NCBI GenBank assembly: GCA_963921795.1 | Contig: OY997658.1 | Location: 51,373,462 to 51,437,461, forward strand | Direction: 5' to 3' | Length of the DNA stretch: 64,000 nt | DNA from: Nannobrachium achirus | Lineage: Eukaryota; Chordata; Actinopteri; Myctophiformes; Myctophidae | Shown here: piece by piece, positions 1 through 10,115 of the stretch | Position numbering within the stretch: position 1 is the stretch's first letter | Layout of the letters: the number at the start of each line of letters is the position of its first letter | Position numbers and translations under genes: made by a program | The notes under the pieces: model-generated | Told to the model about the DNA's origin: nothing | Database searches by the model: none | What the model saw: the letters and a program-made list of their open reading frames with translations, nothing else

Positions 1-963
1 CTCTGTGAGTGTGTATGTATGTATGTATATATACAGTATGTATGTATTATGTGTGTAATCCGCGTATCTTGAGAACCGTTTGTCCCACCAGCTTCAAATT
101 CAGCGCGCGTGTTCCCTGCCGCAGCAGGTAGTGCAGTGCCCGGCCTCGACCTGACCCGATACGCGATTTTTCGGAACCCAGCGCAAAAAGTTTGGATTCT
201 CCGTATGCAGAGCTGTTGTCTGACATCAGGGTCTTCCGGAATCGGCACTGTGTCTGCAGAGATCTCCATATATGGGCATAAATGGACTCAGGCAAACAGA
301 TGGTCAAAATGGATCCTATGACAACAGGTATAATGGGGTTTGCATTACACAGAATTCGGCACACGCGTTCCCCGCCGCAGCAGGGAGTGCAGTGCCCGGC
401 CTCGACCTGACCTGATATGCGGTTATCCGGAACCAGCGCGAAAGGTCCGGATCTCCGTATGCGGAGCTAATGTCTGACATTAGTGTTTTCCAGAACCGGC
501 ACTGTGTCTGCAGAGATCCCCATATGGGCATAAATGGACGCAGGCAGACAGATACAGATATCTACATATATGGGCATAAATGGACACAGGCAAACAGATG
601 GTCAAAACAGGTTATGACAACAGGTATAATGGAGTTTGCATTAAAGGGTGGGGCATTCATTCCGTATTTACATCGTTCCCGAGTAGGCCGGTCCTCGACT
701 AGACGCTCTTCCGACTGTCAGGCAGATACAGAGATCTCCATATATGGGCATAACTTGGACGCAGTCAGACAGATATCTCCATATATGGGCATACATGGAC
801 ACAGTCAAACAGATGGTCAACACGGGTCCTATGACAACAGGTATAATGGGGATTGCATTAAAGGGCGGGGCATTCATTCTCTATTTACATCATTCCCGAG
901 TTGGCCAGGTCGCCGACTAGACGCTCGGCCACCCCTAGTAGCCTGAATCAATCCTTCACTACA
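1..963 (+). repeat. Tandem-repeat 5' region, probably the LTR of the BEL/Pao element
   Basis: A unit of about 260-300 bp is repeated two to three times with divergence. Landmarks are the segments starting near 103 and 366 (a CG-rich stretch ending in a direct TCTGACAT motif) and the repeated TATGACAACAGGTATAATGG at about 318, 613 and 828. The decamer CCATATATGG followed by GCATAAATGGA occurs three times (about 269, 748, 778). The region ends in CA at about 963, just before a primer-binding-site-like TGGTCCTTCG, so it is probably the LTR and 5' leader of the retroelement that follows. The LTR start is not in the window or not recognisable. LTR status is inference. Confidence 0.4.
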
Positions 964-968
964 ATTAA

Positions 969-986
969 TGGTCCTTCGGAGCCCGG
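969..986 (+). other. Possible primer-binding site of BEL/Pao element (tRNA-Tyr-like)
   Basis: TGGTCCTTCGGAGCCCGGA begins with TGG, the complement of a tRNA CCA end. It resembles the complement of a tRNA-Tyr 3' end with two single-base insertions. It lies five bases after a CA that could end the LTR and about 160 bp before the first gag-like reading frame. The insertions make the call tentative. Confidence 0.35.
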
Positions 987-1129
987 ATAGAGTCAATGAT
1001 ATGGCAACCAGTAGAAATGCAAGCAGTCTCCCAGCTTCATCAACTGTGCGCCCCAAACGCTCCACGCAGTGCCCCAGATTCCTGGATTAGTACGAAGTTT
1101 CATATCCAGGCCAACGCCGCACACATTAT

Positions 1130-2985
1130 ATGCACAGGCACGAAGAGGAAAGAGAGCAGCCCAGTCCTGCTAGAAGCACAGCCGCACTGACAGCAGGGCA
1201 GGGCATGAACAAAGCCATCGTTCAGCAAGTTTTGGAGACAGCCCGTCAACAGAGTGAGACGGCCAGGAAGCAAACAGAACTTTTGGAGTTTGTCCTGCGT
1301 CATTCCCCCCGGTCCTCAGCTCAGTCATCAAGGAGGTCATCACGGCATCAGTCACCTGTTCGCCAACTCAATGACAGATTATGTGAACTATCCATTTCCC
1401 AAGGCCGTATCCCTCAATATTCCCAAACTGAGCACAAATAACGGACCAAATAGTCACCACAGAACTAACCCAGCAGTCCGAAGATGCACATATCCACGCG
1501 CAGCAGTGGAAAACACCGCCTCGCAGCCATGTCACTCAACCCACGCAGTGGAGAATGCCACCGCCTCTCCGGCGAGCCACTCAACCCCCTAATCATGCAC
1601 TTGACTTGAACCTTCAGGCTAACAGTCAGGCGAACGAACATGACTTCGCTTCCCATCTGCGGCCTAGCCAACCTAATGTCCAACAGCAGCCACCCCAGGG
1701 CCAACAGCAGCCAACAGGCTCACCAACGGCTGGATCACCATGCAGTAGTGAACTGTCCTCCTATCCCATCCCACTGCGTGTAGCTTACGCAGCGTTACCT
1801 AACCATAACCAGGCACAAAGGGCTGTTGCTTCACTCCCACAACAGCTTCCAGCACATCAGCCCTCACACCAGTTTGTGTCTTCGCATGCAACTCAGTCCA
1901 CACATCAACCTGTGTCTCAGTTCATGCCGCAGTCCATCCACCAGTCGGCACATCAGCCTCCTTATGGCTCCAACCAGTACCACCAAGGAAACACAACCAG
2001 ATCAGTACCCCATCAACCTATGGTGTATCAGTACACACCTGTCAATATAGAAGGCCTGTCGTTTCCTGATTTTACCATGGAGGATAGAGCCCAATATGTG
2101 GAGTTACGCCTTCGCCTCAGCAACCTCCTGCATCCCTCCCAATCCGAGCACTACAAGTATGCCATCCTGTTGAAGCATATTAAGGTGCCACAGGCTCATC
2201 GTCTGGTGTTAGCTTATGCAGAGTCTAGAATGCCCTACTCTGATTCCCTGGAAGCACTAGATGAACGTTACGGACGCCCATATCAGTTTGCACAGAAGGA
2301 GATAGAGGACATGGAACGTCTACCTCCTATTCGTGACGATAGAGACCTTGATGACTTTGCCGTCAGAGTACAGTCGCTAGTCGGGATGCTGAAGTCTCTC
2401 AAAGCTGAAGGTTACGAGGAACTCCACTGTGGCTCAAATGTGAAGCGCCTCCTCAATAGGCTTCCCAAACACCAGCAAGAGAGGTTCCGTCGCCAGCAGT
2501 ACAGGAAGGATCCTGGCAAGATGAAGCTGTCTCTCATTGACTTCTCAGAATGGCTGAAGGCAGAAGTCAGATGTTTGGACATTGAGCCCTCCCATCAAGT
2601 TTATAGTGAGAAGGTTAAGAGAGACAACAAACAGCAGACATACAACCACAAGTTCACTACCGTGATGCATGGAACAGTCAGCCCTGATGATTCTCCCTCC
2701 GACATGCCCTCCCAAGTAGCCTCTCCTGTTGAGACCAAAGGGGAGGCTAAGATACGCTGCCCTTACTGCGAGTCAGAACACTACCTCAGCCAATGTGAGC
2801 TCTTCACCCAGCTGACCAAGATGGAAATAGTAGATTGGATTACAGCCAAGAGAAGGTGCTGGCGATGCGGCCGGTCTCACCTAGCCTCCGCCTGTGACTT
2901 GAAGAAGCCGTGTCGACTTTGTAAGGCCATGCACCTCTCTGTCTTGCATGAGGTCAACCAGAGGAGTGAGAATGGTTCAGAGTGA
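1130..2985 (+). pseudogene. BEL/Pao retroelement gag (DUF1759-type) with zinc knuckles, frameshifted
   Basis: This is the gag part of a BEL/Pao LTR retrotransposon. A first frame (1130-1441) encodes a Gln/Ser/Arg-rich N-terminal part. After a frame change before about 1555, a 476-codon frame runs to 2985. It has a Gln/Pro/His-rich linker and then a DUF1759-like gag core (about residues 165-345, containing YVELRLRLSNLL and DLDDFAVRV). A cysteine-rich tail near 2755-2945 has CPYC, CWRCGRSH and CRLCKAMH, the zinc-knuckle arrangement of this family. The protease frame overlaps the last 38 bases in another frame. The broken N-terminal frame points to a decayed copy. Family assignment rests on motif recognition. 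Confidence 0.8.
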
Positions 2986-3718
2986 AGATGAATCCACCAT
3001 CACGTCCACAGCAGAGACTAGTGGAGTTCTGCTGAAGATTGTCAGAGTCAATCTGCACTACCAGAACAGAGTGTTCGACACATATGCAGTGTTGGACGAT
3101 GGCTCAGAGAGAACATTCCTGCTGTCCTCAGCAGCACGTTGCCTGGGAATTAAGGGTCAAGCGGAAGATCTGACTCTCCGTACTATCCGCCAGGATATCA
3201 AGACACTGCCAGGCTCACGTATATCCTTCACCATTGCTCCATCATCTCAACCAAGAAAGCTGTTCACCATTAAAGATGCCTTCACAAGTGAACATCTAGG
3301 CATGTCTCAGTACAGCTACCCTGTTGCTCAACTTCAGAAGAAGTACCGCCACCTCCAAGGCTTGGCACTCCCACCCATCGATGGAGTTCAGCCAACCCTC
3401 CTGATTGGATCAGATCATGCTGATCTGATCGTTCCCGTCAATCCAGTGCTCCTGGGCCCCCCTGGTGGGCCCGCAGCTGTCAAGACTAACCTCGGCTGGA
3501 CACTCCAAGGTCCAGCAAAGTACCTGCAGCAACAGCTACCTCCCATTAAGTGCTTGTTCGCCGCAGTTTCCTCTTCTTCTGCTGAGCCATTCAGTCAGGT
3601 TGAACGGCTGAGGCAGTTGGATAACCTGCCTTTCAAAGGTGAGAGTTCAAGGACCAGATCCAGACAGGACAAGTACTCAGTGGACCTGTTGGAGGCCGAG
3701 ACCATCAGTGTAGACTAG
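2948..3718 (+). pseudogene. BEL/Pao aspartic protease (peptidase A17-type) and start of pol
   Basis: This frame carries the retropepsin-like region typical of BEL/Pao pol: the active-site VLDDGSERTF near 3090, then TLLIGSDHADL and TNLGWTLQGP farther along. It ends in the conserved linker that normally leads into reverse transcriptase (motif SRQDKYSVDLLEAE). A stop follows at 3716-3718, where intact relatives continue. Relative to gag it is in a different frame with a 38-nt overlap. BEL/Pao gag-pol is usually one frame, so this is more likely a mutation than programmed frameshifting, though the latter cannot be excluded. Confidence 0.78.
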
Positions 3719-3729
3719 AGGTCAGTGGA

Positions 3730-4032
3730 GTGCTTCAACAAGCTCCTCCCCTCCTGCGAGTCCAAAATATGCCCAAGCTGCAAGCTCCAAAGGAGGTTTT
3801 GATGAAAAACCTACGGAGCCGAGTTCCTGCCTTCCTTAAGCAGCCACGCGATGGCTGGCCACCCTCACCTGCTATCAGTGATGTTTCAGATGAGATAGAG
3901 ACGAAGAAGTCTGCATCCTGTGGCCTCATCATTCCTACCCCACACCTTTCAGTCACTGAAGACTGTGATCCAGTACCTGGCTTAAAGTCCTGCTCGCAAT
4001 TTGGTGTTAGGGGAGTTTCTCACCTGAACTGA
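3730..4032 (+). pseudogene. BEL/Pao pol remnant with reverse transcriptase/RNase H deleted
   Basis: This frame resumes the pre-RT linker (LLRVQNMPKLQAPKEV) and after about 30 codons jumps directly to a sequence like the segment between RNase H and integrase (VPAFLKQPRDGWPP, then ETKKSASCG). None of the RT or RNase H motifs is present between them. I infer an internal deletion with its junction near 3818-3825. Beyond about 3940 the reading no longer resembles the family and the integrase is not recognisable. The copy is therefore gag-protease only and could not move by itself. Confidence 0.65.
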
Positions 4033-4352
4033 GTCAGTGGTTCCCTAGACATGAAAAATCACAGAGGTGCTCGTTCGCCATAGTGGCACGAATGGCGCAA
4101 TGGCCAAATCAAATATGGCTGCCATCGGCTATGATGAAAATCCAACTTTTCTATTTCTGGGTATATATGCACATGTAACACCTCTATTTGGACTAATTGG
4201 GGTGTGGGGAATTCATTTCTGACATTGTTTTGACCATTTTGGGTGATTTGGACCTCGAAAAGGTCATGGTCAAGGTAATTTTGCTATTCCGAAGACCATG
4301 GCCATAACTTGGCCATTGTTAGGAGTACACACACACACACACACCACATGGG
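4033..4352. other. Non-coding stretch after the BEL/Pao remnant
   Basis: No credible gene is seen. The stretch holds a short (CA)n run at about 4326-4343 just before the left arm of the foldback element. Sequence from 4060 to 4320 is AT-rich with 'ggccaaatcaaatatggc'-like segments and is unassigned. Confidence 0.4.
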
Positions 4353-4527
4353 CATGAGCAACTTATGTCTCCATATATGGAGATATGATGACATCACACA
4401 GTCCTCAGCCGATGATGTGGCGTGATGTCATACAATACACAAACGAGCCCTACAGTATAAAGGGGCAATTCTTGCCAGGAAAGAAGCATTTCTTCGACTC
4501 AGACCTTATCGCCAGGGTTGGCTTATA
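4353..4527 (+). repeat. Left arm of a long inverted repeat (foldback element)
   Basis: The segment beginning CATGAGCAACTTATGTCTCC is matched, almost base for base in reverse complement, by 8253-8408 plus 6417-6438. Those two right-hand pieces are contiguous once the hAT element at 6439-8244 is removed. Arm length is about 175 bp. The arm holds a CCATATATGG palindrome, TGACATCA-like motifs and a TATAAA-like run near 4456. No protein is encoded. It resembles a foldback/MITE-type element; superfamily unknown. Confidence 0.75.
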
Positions 4528-4585
4528 GCAGCTGTCGGTAGGACCATATATGGATTCTGTTAGTGTGGATCTCCTAACAGGGCAT

Positions 4586-5050
4586 CATCTGGAATACAAT
4601 CCCTTTTATGCCCATATATGGAGATCCCTAACAGAATCCCTTTCATGCCCATATATGGAGATCCCTAACAGAATCCCTTTTATGCCCATATAAGGAGATC
4701 CCTAACAGCATCCCTTTTATGCCCATATATGGAGATCACTAACAGCTAACAGAATCCCTTTTATGCCCATATATGGAGATCCCTAACAGAATCCCTTTTA
4801 TGCCCATATATGGAGATCCCTAACAGAATCCCTTTTATGCCCATATATGGAGATCCCTAACAGAATCCCTTTCATGCCCATATATGGAGATCCCTAACAG
4901 AATCCCTTTTATGCCCATATATGGAGATCCCTAACAGAATCCCTTGTATGCCCATATATGGAGATCCCTAACAGAATCCCTTTTATGCCCATATATGGAG
5001 ATCCCTAACAGAATCCCTTTTATGCCCATATATTATGGAGAAATCCCTGC
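4586..5050. repeat. 37-bp tandem array carrying CCATATATGG palindromes
   Basis: About twelve copies of a 37-bp unit occur (core GCCCATATATGGAGATCCC followed by TAACAGAATCCCTTTTAT), with a few base changes and one partial unit near 4740. Each unit carries the 10-bp palindrome CCATATATGG. The reverse complement of the unit (GATCTCCATATATGGGCATA) is nearly the same as repeats in the 1-963 region, so the two arrays are related but inverted. This is a minisatellite, not a CRISPR array: there are no unique spacers. Confidence 0.85.
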
Positions 5051-5104
5051 TCTGAGTATCTGACATCAGTGTGATGTCACCTGTTTATGCCCATATATGG
5101 AGAT

Positions 5105-5250
5105 CCCTGCTCTGCGTATCTGGTTGCTATGGTAAACAGTTGGTTGCTAGGGTAAAAAACATGGTTGCTATGGTAAACAGTTGGTTGCTAGGGTAAACAG
5201 TTGGTTGCTAGGGTAAAACCATGGTTGCTAAGGTGGTTGCTAACGTACAC
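5105..5250. repeat. Short tandem repeat GGTTGCTA(T/G)GGTAAACAGTT
   Basis: Four to five copies of a 17-35 bp unit built on GGTTGCTAGGGTAAACAGTT, decaying toward the right. It lies between the CCATATATGG array and the module at 5330. No coding potential. Confidence 0.7.
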
Positions 5251-5329
5251 TAACAAACCAGCAACAACAGACTGTTGCCACAGCAACGTACACAAAGGTT
5301 TGTGTACACATGTGGTGTCATACTGATGC

Positions 5330-6300
5330 GGAGATATGAGCAGGGCAAAGGTGTGACGTGTGACGTGTGACCGACCGACCGACCGACGGACGGCCGGTGG
5401 AGGTTTTCATAGTAAACTGCTCCCTGACGGTCGCAATTATGACATCACACTGCTGACATCACCGGCATTATCTACCGACAGATTAGTAACAAGATGTCAA
5501 AATCGTTGAAGGTTGAATCTCCAGATATGGAGATAACCAGTAAGACTCCCTAATCGGGAGATAAGCGACCGTTGGTCGCTTATCTCCACAAATATCACAA
5601 CCTCCACCTCTCACGTCATACGGGTAGCCATAGTTACACCTGGAATGTTGAATCTCCATATATGGAGATAACCTACGCATCACACAAAGTCTGACCTCAC
5701 CAGCCCATACTTGGGCATGGACGACTTGTATCTCCATATACGGAGATGGCCATATATGGAGATACGATGACATCACAGAGTCCACAGCTGATGATGTGGC
5801 GTGATGTCATACAATACACAAACAAGCCCTATATAAAGGGGCAATTCTCACCAGGGAAGAGAGCATTGCCTGGAATGTTGAATCTCCATATATGGAGATA
5901 ACCTACGCATCACACAAAGTCTGACCTCACCAGCCCATACTTGGGCATGGACGACTTATATCTCCATATACGGAGATGGCCATATATGGAGATACGATGA
6001 CATCACAGAGTCCACAGCTGATGATGTGGCGTGATGTCATACAATAAACAAACAAGCCCTATATACTGATGCGATACGATGACATCACAGAGTCCACAGC
6101 TGATGATGTGGCGTGATGTCATACAATAAACAAACAAGCCCTATATACTGATGCGGAGATATGAGCAGGGCAAAGGTGTGACGTGTGACGTGTGACCGAC
6201 CGACCGACCGACCGACCGACCGACGGACGGACGGCCGGTGGAGGTTTTCATAGTAAACTGCTCCCTGACGGTCGCAACCAACACATCCCTCCATATATGG
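5330..6300. repeat. Duplicated palindromic modules inside the foldback region
   Basis: A module of about 110 bp (GATGCGGAGATATGAGCAGG ... GACGGTCGCAA, including a (GACC)n run) occurs at about 5330-5440 and again at 6150-6280. Between them a module of about 233 bp starting GTTGAATCTCCATATATGGA occurs at 5645 and 5878, and a truncated third copy starts near 6068. The modules contain CCATATATGG palindromes, a TATATAAAG box-like run and TGACATCA-like motifs. I see no gene; ORFs here are short and unsupported. Confidence 0.75.
5557..5587. repeat. Perfect 14-bp-stem hairpin, matched at 8635-8665
   Basis: GGAGATAAGCGACC, a three-base loop, then GGTCGCTTATCTCC: a perfect 14-bp stem. The whole neighbourhood 5536-5590 is repeated in reverse complement at 8632-8687, including the hairpin with the loop complemented. 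It is a structural landmark of the foldback family; function unknown. Confidence 0.85.
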
Positions 6301-6438
6301 AGATAACCGACGCAGTGGTGTCCGGTAAGAACTTAACCGAGATGCCTTGAATCGTATGGAAGGCAAGTATTGGCTTCCATACGAAGCAGTATTGGAGATG
6401 GTTGGATGTGATGATAAGCTATAAGCCAACCCTGGCGA

Positions 6439-8244
6439 CAGGGACGGCTTCAGGGGGGGGCGGGGGAGGGCTCTAGCCCCCTCTAGTGGAGGCTTAGCCC
6501 CTGCTCAGCCCCCCCTCCCCACAGACCCAATTGTAATGAAAAGTATTTACAGAATAAATAAATAAAAGATAATAAATATGTGAAAGAAAATGGACTTGCT
6601 TCTATGTAAAATCATACAATAAAATGAATTTTCTATAAAGATAATTCTTTGCTATGAGTCTGCATGTCACATGATCTTGCGTGCTGCTAGGGGTAGTCTT
6701 GGATTGGTTCCTGAAAATGTAACACTATTTAGTCTACTTCCTGGTGGCTGTCAAGATAACTATAAACAGTCAGTCAGTGTGTGATGCGGCTAGCAGCAGG
6801 GCTAGTCATAGTATGAGACCCCATAACTCTATGTATGAGACAGACAAAACGGCGGAGATTTTTGCAGCAGACAACCACAATATCACCGCTCACGGCGTCA
6901 CGCGCATCAAATACTGAAGTGTTGAAACGGCACATCTGCAGACAGTGCGAGCCCCAGACACACACACGCTCCCAAGAATAGGAACGCTCCAAATTGTACA
7001 CGAGCACATAGTAGCCTACGACGTCCTTTATTATACAGTGCTCTGCCTCCCCAGACCCCCGCACCAACATGCTAACAGTGACCACCAAATGCTTGCAACA
7101 ACAGCCAGAGAACCCACATACAGTGGTTAGCAGTTAAGAGTGTCACCAGTTGGCTGCCTCAGTGGCAAACAGGTTTGGGCCCTGTTATGGCCCAAATCCG
7201 GCTGAAATCGTTAAGTCTGGCTGACTATGGCTTGTGTGCCACACATCTCCAACGAGCCATCAGTGTCTCTAGTACACTCTACATCATAACAGCTGGGTTT
7301 CTCATAGTGAACTAGGGTGCCCAATAACACCAGTCCAGGGTGCCTCAGAATACTTTGATAATATTTAGAATGTATCAATATTACTTCAGTTAAACCAATT
7401 CAGACCCTCTAATGCCTCATGCTTGCTTTGTAAAACACCCCTGAGTTGCACTGTACTTGAGTTATATTTATAAACCAATTCTCTTCACCAAAAATAGCCG
7501 ATCTACAAGCTCTTGTAGCATCTTGTAATGAGCTTTTAAATCTGCTACTTTTGGTGAATATCCCCTTAGAATAGGGATGCTGAGGTTTAGTGATTGAATG
7601 CCAAGTTTATTTTAAATCTGTCCTAATGAAAGATTCAAGGGAGCCTCCGCACACTCAAAAGTGAGCAAAATCATGTTCTTTATTTTCAGTTATTAAAGTG
7701 CAAGCTTTTGGTCATAGACCTTCAGGCATGCAGCACCTCGATGAGCGGTGGTCCTTTCACTATTAATCTGTCCTAATGGAAGCAGATATTTTCTCAAGTT
7801 GTTGTATGTTTGTTAGGCGTATTATGGACAGTATTTGTTATTATTCCAAATAATAATAAATATGCTGTATTTGCATAAAGCAAGTATGCTATTTGTCTAC
7901 TCCCATGTTGATATGAGTATTAATATCTGTTTAAGGTAGATTTAGAACAAATACAAAATATGCGATTAATTGCGATTAATTGCGATTAATCGTGCGATTA
8001 ACTATGGACAATCATGCGATTAATGGGATCACATTTTTTAATCGACTGACAACCCTATTATTAACAATAAACAATTTGTAACGTGTATTTTCTTTATGTG
8101 GCCCCTTAAATTAGGATCATTGAATCTCGTTTGTTGTATTAGTGTTATTCATTATTATTTGTTGCCAAAATTCATTCGCCCCTGCTCTAAAAAAGTCAGC
8201 TCCCCCATAGCCCCCCCAGTCATAATTTTCTGGAGCCGTCACTG
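6439..8244. mobile_element. hAT-like non-autonomous transposon with 8-bp TSD CCTGGCGA
   Basis: The ends are inverted repeats (CAGGGACGGCTTC at the left; the right end reads inward as CAGTGACGGCTCC). Exact 8-bp duplications CCTGGCGA flank it at 6431-6438 and 8245-8252. An 8-bp duplication with CAG-type ends is characteristic of the hAT superfamily. Removing the element restores the right arm of the surrounding inverted repeat without a missing base. No transposase is visible. A hAT-like right end (TTTTAATCGACTGACAACCC) near 8035-8056 suggests an older nested element inside it. Confidence 0.85.
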
Positions 8245-8252
8245 CCTGGCGA

Positions 8253-8690
8253 TAAGGTCTGAGTCGAAGAAATGCTTCTTTCCTGGCAAGAATTGCCCCT
8301 TTATACTGTAGGGCTCGTTTGTGTATTGTATGACATCACGCCTCATCATCGGCTGAGGACTGTGTGATGTCATCATATCTCCATATATGGAGACATAAGT
8401 TGCTCATGACCAAATATGGGCTGGTGAGGTCAGACTTAGTGTGATGCGTAGGTTATCTCCATATATGGAGATTCAACTTCAATGAGTAACCATGGCAAAC
8501 TGTCAACTGCCCGTATGTCTTGAGCGCAATTGAGAGCCTTCGTTACACCCCTAAAAACCAGTACTTGGGATTTGTTGATGTAAATGTTCACATAGAGTGT
8601 AATAATTGGTAAAACAAACTTTTGGCCTATTTGTGGAGATAAGCGACCAACGGTCGCTTATCTCCCGATTAGGGAGTCTTACTGGTATAA
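8253..8690. repeat. Right part of foldback region (inverted copies of left modules)
   Basis: 8253-8408 is the reverse complement of 4353-4505. 8409-8475 is the reverse complement of the module start seen at 5645-5710. 8632-8687 is the reverse complement of 5536-5590, including its hairpin. The outer end of the element is not sharply defined; no flanking duplication was found. Confidence 0.7.
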
Positions 8691-10115
8691 TATAAAATAT
8701 GATGCATAATACTTAAGTACTTTTACTCAAGTACAACCTTCACTTGTAATACATAACATTTTTACTTTATGGGACATAAATATCTGTGTAAGCCAGAATA
8801 TAGGGGGAAATATAGGGGGATATAATACGTATCAGAAATATTTTGAAACAGACTATATCATATAAAAGTCAAATAAATAGCAATGCATTCAGCTGTAGAT
8901 ATGTGGATGTTTGTTAATTAAGTTGTATAGTTTAATTGTGTAAAAACGTGCGGCTGTGAGGGAAGAAACTGATCGGTTGAAGTAGCTGATGGACTTGCAG
9001 TGTATAAGTGTATAAGCCACAAGAGGGCACAAAATCTCACTAGGCTGTTTGCAAAGGCCCCAAACACTTATATTAACTGTCCAATATGTCAAAATCATTC
9101 CTTTGTGCCTGGCCTGAATGAGCTTCACCAGCTGGAATCATAGGAAATAAGAGAATTATACTTTGAAGCCTTGAAGGGCATTTCATGTCATTTCAACAGC
9201 TCCGTATAACTTACAACATTCCAGTATCACATTTGTATACTGGAACTGGTTTGTACTGTATATAGACCAGTTAATAGTTGCCAATTAGAGATTATGTTAG
9301 GAAAAACATTCAACATTTTGAGAACCTTTGTCGAACTAATTACTTGACAATATAAAAAGATTGCCCATAATTCAAGGGCAATTTCTTATTTCTACCATAA
9401 TATACAAAGACATGTTCAAATTGACACAAATGCCCTCAAAAGAAGTTGGGAGGCTTAACTGGAAGAAGGGACACAGGAAGGGACATGGACAGAAACTTGC
9501 AAGTGTGCATACAGTATACAGTAGACACAATCTGATACAATTCAAAACAATACATTCTTTATATTACTCTAAAGATAGATTGCACAAGATTTTCCCTGAT
9601 GTATCCCCCCTTTGCAATAGATGTAAGATAGCAGCACACTGGCACATTCTTTCTGGTCATGACAAAAACTGACTAGGCCACATTCTCATAATATAATTCG
9701 GTTTAGTCGTGCGAATGGGAGTTGCCACATTCTTGCATATTTAATTGATACGTTTGCGCTCACACTGCACTTTGTCATCCGAAACAAGGAATCGCTGAGG
9801 CCGCGTCTGTCCACGGAACATGTATGTATCCAAGCTGCATAATAATGCCACCTCCATCTCCCTATGTTTATTAATTCTTCAAGTTCGACTCACAATGTAA
9901 CCGCAGGACCCCCGCAAAATTGCGGCACAGGCGTTAGCCTATTTATCTGCGGTCGGAATAGTTAATGATGTCAAACATCAAACATTTCAAAACCAAATTC
10001 ATAATATATAGTATAAATACAGTTTCTGACTTGGCATGAACACATTTCTCTTTATATACATTCCATAATGATTGTTGTCATGTTTTTGTCATCATTGGTT
10101 TTGTTTCAGTTATAA
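8691..10115. other. Mostly unassigned intergenic DNA with an L1 fragment
   Basis: AT-rich DNA without a supportable gene. The only recognisable item is a short LINE remnant near 9505-9640, listed separately. ORFs such as 8889-9128 on the minus strand show no family features. Confidence 0.4.
9505..9670 (+). pseudogene. Fragment of L1-like ORF2 C-terminus
   Basis: The reading SRHNLIQFKTIHSLYYSKDR followed by LHKIFPDVSPLCNRCK closely resembles the C-terminal part of the L1-like ORF2 at 23187-24377 (LGLIQFKVLHRIHYSKARLS and PDLSDSCDRC). Only about 50 codons remain. It is a dead fragment in plus orientation. Confidence 0.6.

Noticed and set aside
4586..5050. Possible CRISPR array (regular 37-bp repeats)
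   Set aside because: The repeats are head-to-tail without unique spacers, and the context is a vertebrate genome; it is a minisatellite.
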